64,000 bases of DNA from Actinosynnema pretiosum. GTDB taxonomy: Bacteria > Actinomycetota > Actinomycetes > Mycobacteriales > Pseudonocardiaceae. The DNA lies in the NCBI RefSeq assembly GCF_024171695.1, contig NZ_JAMTCF010000012.1, forward strand, positions 186,001-250,000, given 5' to 3'. A program made the position numbers and the translations under genes. Below, piece by piece: positions 57,049 through 64,000 of this stretch. The notes below the pieces were generated by a model. That model saw only the letters and a list, made by a program, of their open reading frames with translations. It was not told the DNA's origin and made no database searches. Numbering within the stretch: the stretch's first letter is position 1; every line of letters begins with the position of its first letter.

Positions 57049-59157
57049 ATGCGCCTGCCCGCACTGCCGACCGCATCGGCGACAGCACCAGCGACAGCAC
57101 CGACGACCGCGCCAGCGACCGCGCCGCACCTGACCGCCTCGCCCATCACGACCACAACGGCGACCGCGCGGCGCCTGTCCAACAAGTTGATCATGGCCGC
57201 ACGACGCCTGTCCGCCCTGCTGATCACGACCACGCTGCGCCTGCCCACCTTGCTGGCCACAACCGCGCTGCGCTTGCCAGCCTTGTTGGCCACAACCGTG
57301 CTGCGCTTGCCCGCCGTGTTGACCATCGCGCTACGCCTGCCCAACCTGCGGACCACGAGCACGACCGCGACCACAACCGCGCCCCCGACAGCGACCGCGA
57401 CGCGCCTGCCCACCTTGCTGACCACGATCGCGACGCGCCTGTCCGCCCCGCTCGCCACCACCCCGCTGCGTCTGCCCGCCCCACTCGCCACCACCTCGCT
57501 CGCCACCACCCCGCTGCGCCTGTCCGCCCTGCTCGCCACGACCGCGCTGCTGTTGGGCACCCTGGCCCCGGTGAGCGCCGAGACCGCACCGCGTGCCCGG
57601 TTCGACCAGCCGAGGCCGGGGTTCGCCCCGGTCGGGACGGTGCTGCGTCCCGGCTCGCCCGAGCGCGCGGGCCTTGACCCGGTCCCGCTGGACCGGGCGT
57701 TGGCGGCCGTCCGCGATCACACGACCGGTGCGGCCCCGCTGTTCCCCGGCGCGGTCACCCTGCTGGCGCACGACGGGGTGATCGCGAAGCACGAGGCCGT
57801 CGGCTGGGCGGTTCGGAGCTCGGGCGCGACGACCGAGCTGCCGGAGGCCGACCGGGTTCCGATGAGTCCGGACACGATCTTCGACCTGGCCTCGATCTCG
57901 AAGTTGTTCACCGCGATCGCGGTGGTGCGGCAGGCGGAGCTGGGGCGGGTGCGGATCGATCGGCCGGTGGCCGAGCACCTGCCGGAGTTCGGCGTGGCGG
58001 GCAAGGGCGCGATCACCGTCCGGCAGCTGCTCACGCACACCTCGGGCCTGGCCGCGTGGCTGCCGCTGTGGTCGGGCTGGCCGGACCGCGACTCGCGGAT
58101 CAAGGCGGTCATGGACGTCGCCCCGACTAGTCCGCCCGGCACGGCCTACCGGTACTCGGACCTGAACCTGATCGCGCTGGGCGTGCTGGTGGAACGGGTG
58201 TCGGGCCTGCCGCTGGACGCCGTGGTGCGCGAGACGATCACCGAGCCGCTCGGCCTGGTCGACACCGGTTACAACCCGCCGCCGGAGAAGCTGGGCAGGA
58301 TCGCCGCGACCGAGTTCCAGTCGTCCCCGCCGCGCGGGATCGTCCGGGGCTCGGTGCACGACGAGAACGCCTGGTCGCTGGGCGGGGTCGCCGGGCACGC
58401 GGGCGTGTTCTCCACGGCGCGGGAGCTGGCCGTGCTCGCCCAGGCGGTCCTGAACGGCGGGACCTACGGCGGCAGGCGCATCCTCAGCGAGGAGTCGGTG
58501 ACCGGGATGCTCACCAACCTGACCCCGGAGTTCCCCGGCAACGCGCACGGCCTCGGCTTCGAGCTGGACACCCGCTGGTACATGGGCGCGCTGTCCGCCC
58601 CGCGCACGGCGGGGCACACCGGGTTCACCGGCACCACGATGGTGCTGGACCCGGCGTCCCGGTCGATCGCGCTGCTGCTGACCAACCGGGTGCACCCGAG
58701 CCGCGACCGGGGGTCGATCAACCCGGCCCGTCGAACCGTGGCGTCCGGGCTGGCCGAGGCGCTGGCGGTGGGGCCGGTGCGCGGGCGCTCGGCGTGGCGC
58801 GGCGATCCGGGTGGGGTGCTGGCCACGAAGACCCTGCCCGAGGGCCCGAAAGCGCTGCGGTTCAGCGCGTTCACCGACCTGGACGCGGGCGAGTCGGTCA
58901 CCGTGCAGGAGTTCGACGGCGTGGCCTGGCGGGACCTGCGGGTGTTCACCGGGGCGAGCTCGCGCTCCTGGGAGCGGGTGGAGCTGCCGATGACCGGGAC
59001 GGCCGCGCGCTGGGTGCGGTCGGGCGCCGGCGCGAACGGCGCGCGGGGCGGGTACGTGGACGCGATCGAGGTGGTCGCGGGTCACCGGGTGCTGCTGGAC
59101 GGCGAGCGCGGCACGGGCGAGGTGACCGCCTCCGGGTGGCGCGCGGTGGACCGTTAG
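57049..59157 (+). CDS. Serine beta-lactamase-family hydrolase (AmiE-like) with repeat-expanded export signal
   Basis: A 702-residue protein. The penicillin-binding fold (about 205-575) has SISK (282-285), YSD (369-371) and HTGFTGT, and resembles the AmiE/YbbE partner of NagZ and NamZ; a beta-sandwich-like C-terminal domain (about 585-695) follows. The first 178 residues are abnormal: a Thr/Ala/Pro stretch and about eight 11-residue units of the form xRLxxLLATTx, ending in what looks like the original signal LRLSALLATTALLLGTLAPVSA. The ATG has GAAGGG upstream, 12 bp after namZ. Activity on peptides or esters is inferred from context. Confidence 0.85.
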   Translation: MRLPALPTASATAPATAPTTAPATAPHLTASPITTTTATARRLSNKLIMAARRLSALLITTTLRLPTLLATTALRLPALLATTVLRLPAVLTIALRLPNLRTTSTTATTTAPPTATATRLPTLLTTIATRLSAPLATTPLRLPAPLATTSLATTPLRLSALLATTALLLGTLAPVSAETAPRARFDQPRPGFAPVGTVLRPGSPERAGLDPVPLDRALAAVRDHTTGAAPLFPGAVTLLAHDGVIAKHEAVGWAVRSSGATTELPEADRVPMSPDTIFDLASISKLFTAIAVVRQAELGRVRIDRPVAEHLPEFGVAGKGAITVRQLLTHTSGLAAWLPLWSGWPDRDSRIKAVMDVAPTSPPGTAYRYSDLNLIALGVLVERVSGLPLDAVVRETITEPLGLVDTGYNPPPEKLGRIAATEFQSSPPRGIVRGSVHDENAWSLGGVAGHAGVFSTARELAVLAQAVLNGGTYGGRRILSEESVTGMLTNLTPEFPGNAHGLGFELDTRWYMGALSAPRTAGHTGFTGTTMVLDPASRSIALLLTNRVHPSRDRGSINPARRTVASGLAEALAVGPVRGRSAWRGDPGGVLATKTLPEGPKALRFSAFTDLDAGESVTVQEFDGVAWRDLRVFTGASSRSWERVELPMTGTAARWVRSGAGANGARGGYVDAIEVVAGHRVLLDGERGTGEVTASGWRAVDR
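57199..57546 (+). repeat. 33-bp coding minisatellite in the hydrolase signal region
   Basis: In-frame repeats of about 33 bp encode residues about 51-166 of the hydrolase; clearest copies start at 57235, 57268 and 57301 (LRLPTLLATTA, LRLPALLATTV, LRLPAVLTIA) and again near 57466 and 57514. Some units are 30 bp, always a multiple of three. Confidence 0.85.
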
Positions 59158-59232
59158 TAACGGAAACGGCTTCCCGCCGACAAGGTGGGGTGAAGGGGTC
59201 GTGTCGATCAGGGCGGTTACCCGCAACTTGCG

Positions 59233-59261
59233 TTGACCGCCCGTGATGCGGTTAGTAAGTT
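59233..59261 (+). promoter_or_regulatory. Promoter of murR, leaderless, with repeated GTTAGTAA
   Basis: TTGACC (59233-59238), 17-bp spacer, TAAGTT (59256-59261), predicted start exactly at the GTG at 59268. GTTAGTAA occurs here (59251-59258) and 98 bp upstream over the stop codon of the hydrolase gene (59153-59160); these may be half-sites for MurR. Confidence 0.7.
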
Positions 59262-59267
59262 TCCCAC

Positions 59268-60182
59268 GTGTCCACCGAGAACACCGACGCCAGTCCACTC
59301 GTGAAGATCCGCTCCCTGCTCCCCGGTCTGGCCAGGGCGGAGCAGCGGGTGGCCAAGGTCGTGCTGGACCACCCGGCGACCGTGGCGCACCGCAGCATCA
59401 CCGAGGTGGCCGAGGCCGCGGGCACCAGCGAGACCACCGTGACGCGGTTCTGCAAGGCCATCGGCGTCGGCGGCTACCCGGAGCTGCGGATCGCGCTGGC
59501 CGCCGACACCGCGCGCACCGCCGCCCGCACTGACCGGGACCTCGGCGGCGACATCGGTCCCGGCGACGACCTGCGGCAGGTGGTCGGCAAGGTGGCGTTC
59601 GCGGACGCCCGCGCCGTGGAGGAGACCGCCGAGCAGCTGAACGTGGAGACCCTGCAGGCCGTGGTGGACGCGGTCGCGGGCGCGGGCCGGGTCGACGTCT
59701 ACGGCTTCGGCGCCAGCGCGTTCGTCGCCTTCGACCTCCAGCAGAAGCTGCACCGCATCGGCCGCACCTGCTTCGCCTGGAACGACACGCACATCGCGCT
59801 CACCTCGGCCGCCGTGCTGACCGGCGCCGACGTGGCGGTGGGCATCTCGCACACCGGCTCGACCACCGAGACCGTGGAGGCGCTGCGGGTGGCGCGCGAG
59901 CGCGGCGCGACGACGGTGGCGCTGACGAACTTCCCGCGCTCCCCCATCAGCGAGGTCGCCGACCACGTGCTGACCACGGCGGCCCGCGAGACCACGTTCC
60001 GCTCGGGCGCGATGGCCAGCCGCATCGCCCAGCTGACCGTGGTCGACTGCCTGTTCATCGGGGTGGCGCAGCACCACGTGGAGAGCGCGACGAGCGCGCT
60101 GGAGGCGACCTACGACGCGGTCGCCGGACACCGGCTGGGGGCCCGGCCGGACGGCAGGCGGCGGCGGGAGGCCGGGAAATGA
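59268..60182 (+). CDS. murR: RpiR/MurR family transcriptional regulator
   Basis: A 304-residue regulator with an N-terminal helix-turn-helix (about 30-75, SITEVAEAAGTSETTVTRFCKAIGVGGYPELR) and a C-terminal SIS sugar-phosphate domain (about 120-260, GFGASAFVAFDLQQKLHRIG and ISHTGSTTETVEALRVA). In enterobacteria and bacilli MurR senses MurNAc-6-phosphate and represses mur genes. The GTG start has a promoter ending exactly at it and no ribosome site. It overlaps murQ by 4 bp (ATGA). Similar promoters at nagZ suggest it controls both units. Confidence 0.9.
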   Translation: MSTENTDASPLVKIRSLLPGLARAEQRVAKVVLDHPATVAHRSITEVAEAAGTSETTVTRFCKAIGVGGYPELRIALAADTARTAARTDRDLGGDIGPGDDLRQVVGKVAFADARAVEETAEQLNVETLQAVVDAVAGAGRVDVYGFGASAFVAFDLQQKLHRIGRTCFAWNDTHIALTSAAVLTGADVAVGISHTGSTTETVEALRVARERGATTVALTNFPRSPISEVADHVLTTAARETTFRSGAMASRIAQLTVVDCLFIGVAQHHVESATSALEATYDAVAGHRLGARPDGRRRREAGK

Positions 60183-61105
60183 CCGTGCGGGGCGACGTGG
60201 TGCGGGTGGAGTCCCCGACCGAGGCGCGCAACCCGCGCACCGGGGAGATCGACCGGATGTCCACCCTGGACGTCCTGCGGATGATCAACTCCGAGGACCG
60301 GGGCGTCCCGGACGCCGTCGCCGCCGTGCTGCCCGAGCTGGCCCGCGCGGCCGACCTCGCGGTGGCCGCGCTGCGCGGCGGCGGCCGGGTGCACTACGTG
60401 GGCGCGGGCACGTCCGGCAGGCTCGCCACGCTGGACGCGGCCGAGCTGCCGCCCACGTTCAACACCCCGCCGGACTGGTTCGTGGCCCACCACGCGGGCG
60501 GCGCGGAGGCGCTGGTGCGGGCGGTGGAGAACGCCGAGGACCAGGCGGCCACGGGCGCCGAGCGCATCCGCGCGCACGCCGAGCCGGGCGACCTGGTGCT
60601 GGGGGTGACCGCGTCCGGCCGCACCCCGTTCGTGCTCGGCGCGCTGGCCGCGGCCCACGAGCTGGGCGCCCGCACCGCGCTGGTGTCGAACAACCCCAGC
60701 GCGCCGCCCGCCCCGGTGGACGTGCTGATCACCGTGGACACCGGCCCGGAGGCGATCGCCGGGTCGACCAGGATGAAGGCGGGCAGCGCGCAGAAGCTGG
60801 TGCTGACCGCGTTCTCCACGGCGGTGATGGTGCGGATGGGCCGCACCTACTCGAACCTGATGGTGTCGGTGCGGGCCACGAACGCGAAGCTGCGCGGCCG
60901 GACCGTGCGCATCCTGAGCGAGGCGACGGGCCTGGGCGAGCGGGAGTGCACCGACGCGCTCACCGCGTCCGGCGACGACCTGAAGGTCGCGCTGGTGCAC
61001 CTGCTGTCCGGCTCACCCGCGCCGGACGCGGCCGAGGCGCTGACGGCGACCGGCGGGCACGTGCGGCAGGCGCTCACCCGGCTGTCAGCGGGCGCCACGG
61101 GATAG
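60179..61105 (+). CDS. murQ: N-acetylmuramic acid 6-phosphate etherase
   Basis: MurQ removes the lactyl ether from MurNAc-6-phosphate, giving GlcNAc-6-phosphate and D-lactate. The 308 residues include ESPTEARNP at the start, the SIS-domain phosphate site YVGAGTSGRLATLDAAE (73-89) with a catalytic Glu at its end, AVENAED (115-121) with the second, GVTASGRTPFVLGAL and STRMKAGSAQKLVL. ATG start in the overlap with murR. Its 3' end converges with, and overlaps by 32 bp, the Lrp gene. Confidence 0.95.
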   Translation: MTVRGDVVRVESPTEARNPRTGEIDRMSTLDVLRMINSEDRGVPDAVAAVLPELARAADLAVAALRGGGRVHYVGAGTSGRLATLDAAELPPTFNTPPDWFVAHHAGGAEALVRAVENAEDQAATGAERIRAHAEPGDLVLGVTASGRTPFVLGALAAAHELGARTALVSNNPSAPPAPVDVLITVDTGPEAIAGSTRMKAGSAQKLVLTAFSTAVMVRMGRTYSNLMVSVRATNAKLRGRTVRILSEATGLGERECTDALTASGDDLKVALVHLLSGSPAPDAAEALTATGGHVRQALTRLSAGATG

Positions 61106-61523
61106 GCGTCGACAGCACCATCGCGCTGGACGTCTCGCCGTGGCCGCCCAGCCGCACCAGCAACCGCTCCAGCTCGCTGACCGAGGTCGTGACGACCTTG
61201 ACCACCGAGCAGATGTCCCCGGTCAGCCGCACCACCTCCACCACCTCGGGGCAGTCGTCGAGCAGCTCGGGGTGCACGGTGATGCACCGGGGGCCATAGC
61301 ACTTCATCCGCACCAGGGCGATCACCGAGCGGCCGACCGCCGTCGGGTCGACCACCGCGTGGTAGCCGGTGATCACGCCCGCGTTCTCCAGCCTGCGCAC
61401 CCGCTGCGCCACCGTCGGCGGGGACACGCCGACCTTGCGGGCCAGCTCGTTGTAGGACAGCCGGGCGTCGGCCTGGAGGGCTTCGATCAGGGCCCAGTCG
61501 ACCGGGTCGAGGTCCGTTCTCAC
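61074..61523 (-). CDS. Lrp/AsnC family transcriptional regulator
   Basis: A 149-residue feast/famine regulator: helix-turn-helix at about 5-55 (LDPVDWALIEALQADARLSYNELARKVGVSPPTVAQRVRRLENAGVITGY spans 61359-61508) and a RAM ligand domain (about 65-140). It is divergent from the dioxygenase-kynureninase pair and probably regulates it, perhaps sensing tryptophan or kynurenine. GTG 61523 has TAGCTT 7 nt upstream and no ribosome site, a leaderless layout; the longer frame upstream is not protein-like. Confidence 0.88.
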   Translation of the reverse strand: MRTDLDPVDWALIEALQADARLSYNELARKVGVSPPTVAQRVRRLENAGVITGYHAVVDPTAVGRSVIALVRMKCYGPRCITVHPELLDDCPEVVEVVRLTGDICSVVKVVTTSVSELERLLVRLGGHGETSSAMVLSTPIPWRPLTAG

Positions 61524-61530
61524 GAACGAC

Positions 61531-61536
61531 AAGCTA
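61531..61536 (-). promoter_or_regulatory. -10 element, leaderless start of the Lrp gene
   Basis: On the minus strand TAGCTT ends 7 nt before the GTG at 61523. The 106-bp divergent region with the dioxygenase gene must also hold that promoter and any Lrp operator. Confidence 0.5.
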
Positions 61537-61629
61537 GCGCGCCGAACGCTTTCCGAACCTGAGAAGAAACCCGTTCGGAGCACGTCGACGCCCATTCCGG
61601 GCGAGGCGGAACCGCCCCATCATTGACGC

Positions 61630-62451
61630 ATGGAACAGGTGTGCCCGGTCGCCCCGAAGCTGGACTTCGGCGGGACCACGCCGTACGAGGACTACGTGCG
61701 CGCCTCCGTCCTGCACACGCTGCAGCGGCAGGCCTCCGACGACCCGCGCGAGATGTCCTTCCTGGTGACGACCCAGGTGATGGAGCTGTACTTCGGCCTG
61801 CTGTGCTTCGAGTGGCGGCAGGCGCAGAAGGAGCTGCGGGCCGACGACGTGACTGCGGCGGTGCGCACGCTGCGCCGCAGCGAGCTGCACATGCAGGCGC
61901 TGAACGCGGCGTGGCGGCCGATCGCCCGGATGACGCCGGGCGAGTTCAACTCGTTCCGGGACGCGCTCGGCGAGGGCTCGGGCTTCCAGTCCGGCCGCTA
62001 CCGCGAGGTGGAGTTCCTGCTGGGCGAGAAGTCCCGGTCGATGCTGGTGCCGCACCGGTCGGTGCCCGCGCAGCACGACGCGCTGGAGGCGCTGCTGAGC
62101 GAGCCGAGCCTGTACGACGACGTGCTCGCGGCGCTGCACCGGCGCGGGCTGGACGTGCCGGACGAGCTGCTCAAGCGCGACTTCGCCGAGGCGCACACCC
62201 CGGACGAGCGGGTCGAGGCGGTGTGGGCGCACGTCTACCGGGAGGGTCCGAGGGACCTGCTGGAGCTGGGCGAGGCGCTGACCGACGTGGCCGAGGAGTT
62301 CTCCCGCTGGCGGCACGACCACCTGCTCGCGACGCGGCGCTCGATGGGGTCCAAGGTGGGCACCGGCGGGTCGGCGGGCGTGGCGTGGCTGGAGAAGCGC
62401 GTGCGCCGGGCCGTGTTCCCGGAGCTGTGGACCGCGAGGAGCTACGTGTGA
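61630..62451 (+). CDS. Tryptophan 2,3-dioxygenase-like heme protein
   Basis: A 273-residue TDO-fold protein: YEDYVRASVLHTLQ at the N-terminus, FNSFRDALGEGSGFQSGRYREVEFLLG (106-132) for substrate contact, and HDHLLATRRSMGSKVGTGGSAGVAWLEK (229-256) with the proximal heme His231 and the GTGGSAG loop. The distal His of TDO (His55 in Xanthomonas, in THQxxELW) is replaced by Thr48 in VTTQVMELY, so catalysis may differ. It is coupled to kynureninase by a GTGA overlap, which supports a tryptophan-type substrate. ATG start with no clear ribosome site. Confidence 0.85.
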   Translation: MEQVCPVAPKLDFGGTTPYEDYVRASVLHTLQRQASDDPREMSFLVTTQVMELYFGLLCFEWRQAQKELRADDVTAAVRTLRRSELHMQALNAAWRPIARMTPGEFNSFRDALGEGSGFQSGRYREVEFLLGEKSRSMLVPHRSVPAQHDALEALLSEPSLYDDVLAALHRRGLDVPDELLKRDFAEAHTPDERVEAVWAHVYREGPRDLLELGEALTDVAEEFSRWRHDHLLATRRSMGSKVGTGGSAGVAWLEKRVRRAVFPELWTARSYV

Positions 62452-63569
62452 CCGATCCGCTCGCCCACGTCAGGGAGCTGTTCGACCTGGCCGACGACGT
62501 GGTGTACCTGGACGGCAACTCGCTGGGCGCGCCGCCGAAGGCGGTGGCCGAGCGGCTGGACGACGTGGTCCGCAGGCAGTGGGGCCGCAGGCTGATCCGC
62601 TCCTGGTCGGAGGGCTGGTGGGAGGCCCCGCAGCGGATCGGCGACCGGATCGGGCGGCTCGTGGGGGCCGCGCCGGGCCAGGTCGTGGTGGGCGACTCGA
62701 CCAGCGTGAACCTGTTCAAGGCGCTGGTGGGGGCGGTGCGCGGCACCGACCGGTCCGAGATCGTGGTGGACGCGGGCACGTTCCCGACCGACGGCTACAT
62801 CGCCGCGTCGGCGGCCGAGCTGACCGGCCTGTCGCTGCGCCCGGCCGACCCGGACGACCTGCGGCTGGACGAGCGCACGGCGGTGGTGCTGCTCAACCAC
62901 GTCGACTACCGGACCGGGCGGCTGCTGGACATGGCGGCGCTGACCGCGCGGGCGCACGAGGTGGGCGCGAAGGTCGTCTGGGACCTGTGCCACAGCGTCG
63001 GCGTGCTGCCGATCGAGCTGGACGCGCTGGGCGTGGACCTGGCGGTGGGCTGCACGTACAAGTTCCTCAACGGCGGCCCCGGCTCACCGGCGTTCCTGTA
63101 CGTGCCGAGCGCGGCGCAGCCGGGGTTCCGGCAGCCGCTGACCGGCTGGACCGGGCACCGGGAGCCGTTCGCGATGGCCGCCGAGTACACCCCGGACGCC
63201 GGGATCGCGCGGGCGCGGGCGGGCACGCCGGACATCCTGTCGATGCTGGCCCTGGACGCCGCGCTGGACGTGTGGGACGGGGTGTCGCTGGCCGACGTGC
63301 GGGCCAGGGGGCTGGCGCTGACCGCGCGGTTCATGGAGCTCACGCGGGACCTGCCGGGCGTCGAGGTGCTCACGCCCGCCGACGGGCGGCGCGGCCACCA
63401 GGTGTCGCTGCGGCACCCGGAGGCGGCGCGGTTGATGGCCGAGCTGATCGCGGGCGGGGTGATCGGCGACCACCGGCCGCCGGACGTGCTGCGGTTCGGG
63501 TTCGCGCCGCTGTACAACACGTTCGACGAGGCGGAGCGCGCCGCGAAGGCCCTGCGCGACCTGCTCTAG
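62448..63569 (+). CDS. kynU: Kynureninase
   Basis: A PLP fold-type I enzyme of 373 residues that cleaves kynurenine to anthranilate and alanine. It has LDGNSLGAPP near the start, VVVGDSTSVNLFKAL for the cofactor phosphate, WDLCHSVG and the Schiff-base Lys in CTYKFLNGGPGSPAFLYV, followed by GWTGH. All motifs are intact. The GTG start lies within the dioxygenase stop (GTGA). No N-formylkynurenine formamidase gene is present in the pair, so it must be elsewhere. The stop overlaps the converging final gene by 4 bp. Confidence 0.94.
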   Translation: MTDPLAHVRELFDLADDVVYLDGNSLGAPPKAVAERLDDVVRRQWGRRLIRSWSEGWWEAPQRIGDRIGRLVGAAPGQVVVGDSTSVNLFKALVGAVRGTDRSEIVVDAGTFPTDGYIAASAAELTGLSLRPADPDDLRLDERTAVVLLNHVDYRTGRLLDMAALTARAHEVGAKVVWDLCHSVGVLPIELDALGVDLAVGCTYKFLNGGPGSPAFLYVPSAAQPGFRQPLTGWTGHREPFAMAAEYTPDAGIARARAGTPDILSMLALDAALDVWDGVSLADVRARGLALTARFMELTRDLPGVEVLTPADGRRGHQVSLRHPEAARLMAELIAGGVIGDHRPPDVLRFGFAPLYNTFDEAERAAKALRDLL

Positions 63570-64000
63570 GCGGCGGCGTCCGCGATGCCCTGCGCCTCGC
63601 GGGCGCCCGCTTCCAGCGCGGCGCAGCTGAAGGTGATCCACCGGGCGACGCCATCGGGCTCGCCGGTGGAGAACCCGTGCAGGGCCGCGTCGTACTCGGC
63701 GCGCCTGCGCAGGCACCACACCTCGGGCACGCCCAGGCTCTTCGGGTCGAGCCCGGTCGCGATGGAGGCCAGCCGGGACGCCGCGCGGGCGACCACGCCG
63801 TTCGCGGTGTCGAACGGGGTCAGGGCCATCAGCTCGCCGTGCACCACGGCCACCACGAGCGGGCCGGGGGCGGACGTGCCGCCGGTGACCAGGCCGGCCA
63901 GCAGGTCGAGCCGCTCGGCGACGCCGGGCACGAGCCTTGGCCTGCCCAGCTCGGCCCCCAGGTCGGCGGCGGCGAGCACGTGCAGCTTGGCCAGCGCCTG
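63566..64000 (-). CDS. Fic-like/oxidoreductase-annotated actinobacterial protein, 5' part missing
   Basis: The last 144 codons of a minus-strand gene whose start is beyond the window; the frame is open to the right edge (QALAKLHVLAAADLGAELGRP). The segment includes VVAVVHGELMALTPFDTANGVVARAASRLASIATGLDPKSLGVPE. The pattern HGELxxLxPFxxxNGxxARA recalls the HPFxxxNGRxxR motif of Fic proteins with His and Arg positions changed, and similar actinobacterial proteins carry labels such as oxidoreductase or Fic family. Any counterpart to Rv3662c is a guess. Function is not assigned. Confidence 0.6.
   Translation of the reverse strand, partial: QALAKLHVLAAADLGAELGRPRLVPGVAERLDLLAGLVTGGTSAPGPLVVAVVHGELMALTPFDTANGVVARAASRLASIATGLDPKSLGVPEVWCLRRRAEYDAALHGFSTGEPDGVARWITFSCAALEAGAREAQGIADAAA

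Overview
The window is about 64 kb of a very GC-rich actinobacterial chromosome, probably from the Pseudonocardiales (Actinosynnema or Saccharothrix type; an inference from codon use, protein families and gene order, not from a search). GTG starts, 4-bp GTGA/ATGA overlaps and leaderless-looking starts are frequent. Much of the gene order follows the Mycobacterium tuberculosis block Rv3604c-Rv3662c as I remember it: Rv3604c-like protein, DUF3180, folK, folB, folP, folE, ftsH; hpt, tilS, a zinc protease, a PBP4-type DacB, ppa; holB, topA; a YprA/MrfA-type helicase; the tad pilus locus; and a HAD phosphatase. This is ancestral core chromosome with lineage-specific genes inserted. No transposase, integrase, phage gene, CRISPR array or biosynthetic cluster was seen.

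Layout. 1-0.9 kb: 3' part of a nuoD-like gene. 1.2-7.9 kb (minus): ftsH, the folate genes, DUF3180 and a coiled-coil membrane protein, chained by 4- to 8-bp overlaps. 8.4-10.1 kb: a substrate-binding/VWA protein. 10.1-15.8 kb (minus): dacB, zinc protease, tilS, hpt. 15.9-22.8 kb: ppa, a MarR/DHA2 exporter pair, a thioesterase, three tandem secreted nuclease-like/Excalibur proteins, an F420-type oxidoreductase and an unlisted small membrane protein. 23.0-27.1 kb: an iron-siderophore ABC operon with two iron boxes. 27.2-36.1 kb (minus): glycosyltransferase, tRNA-Thr, holB, an MFS/thymidylate-kinase fusion, a tail-anchored protein, topA. 36.2-39.3 kb (minus): four paralogous lipoproteins. 39.4-44.4 kb: proton-pumping pyrophosphatase and a DNA helicase. 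45-51.2 kb (minus): a primase/polymerase-like protein and the complete Tad cluster, including a 51-residue pilin-like protein. 51.7-52.9 kb: HAD phosphatase and a strong candidate for an Ms1/MTS2823-type RNA with its own promoter and terminator. 53-61.1 kb: a peptidoglycan-recycling cluster (nagZ, namZ, serine hydrolase, murR, murQ) interrupted by minisatellites. 61.1-63.6 kb: Lrp regulator, TDO-like dioxygenase and kynureninase. The window ends inside a minus-strand gene.

How the genes work together. NagZ and NamZ would release GlcNAc and MurNAc from wall fragments, the serine hydrolase would process the peptide part, and MurQ would convert MurNAc-6-phosphate to GlcNAc-6-phosphate under MurR control; no MurNAc transporter or kinase is present here. 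The Tad genes form a pilus or secretion machine. The iron boxes tie siderophore uptake to an IdeR/DtxR regulator. The most promising undescribed items are the candidate Ms1-like RNA, the four-lipoprotein family with an invariant PEL-x9-C signature, the dead-looking kinase domain fused to a transporter, and repeat expansion inside the export signal of the recycling hydrolase.
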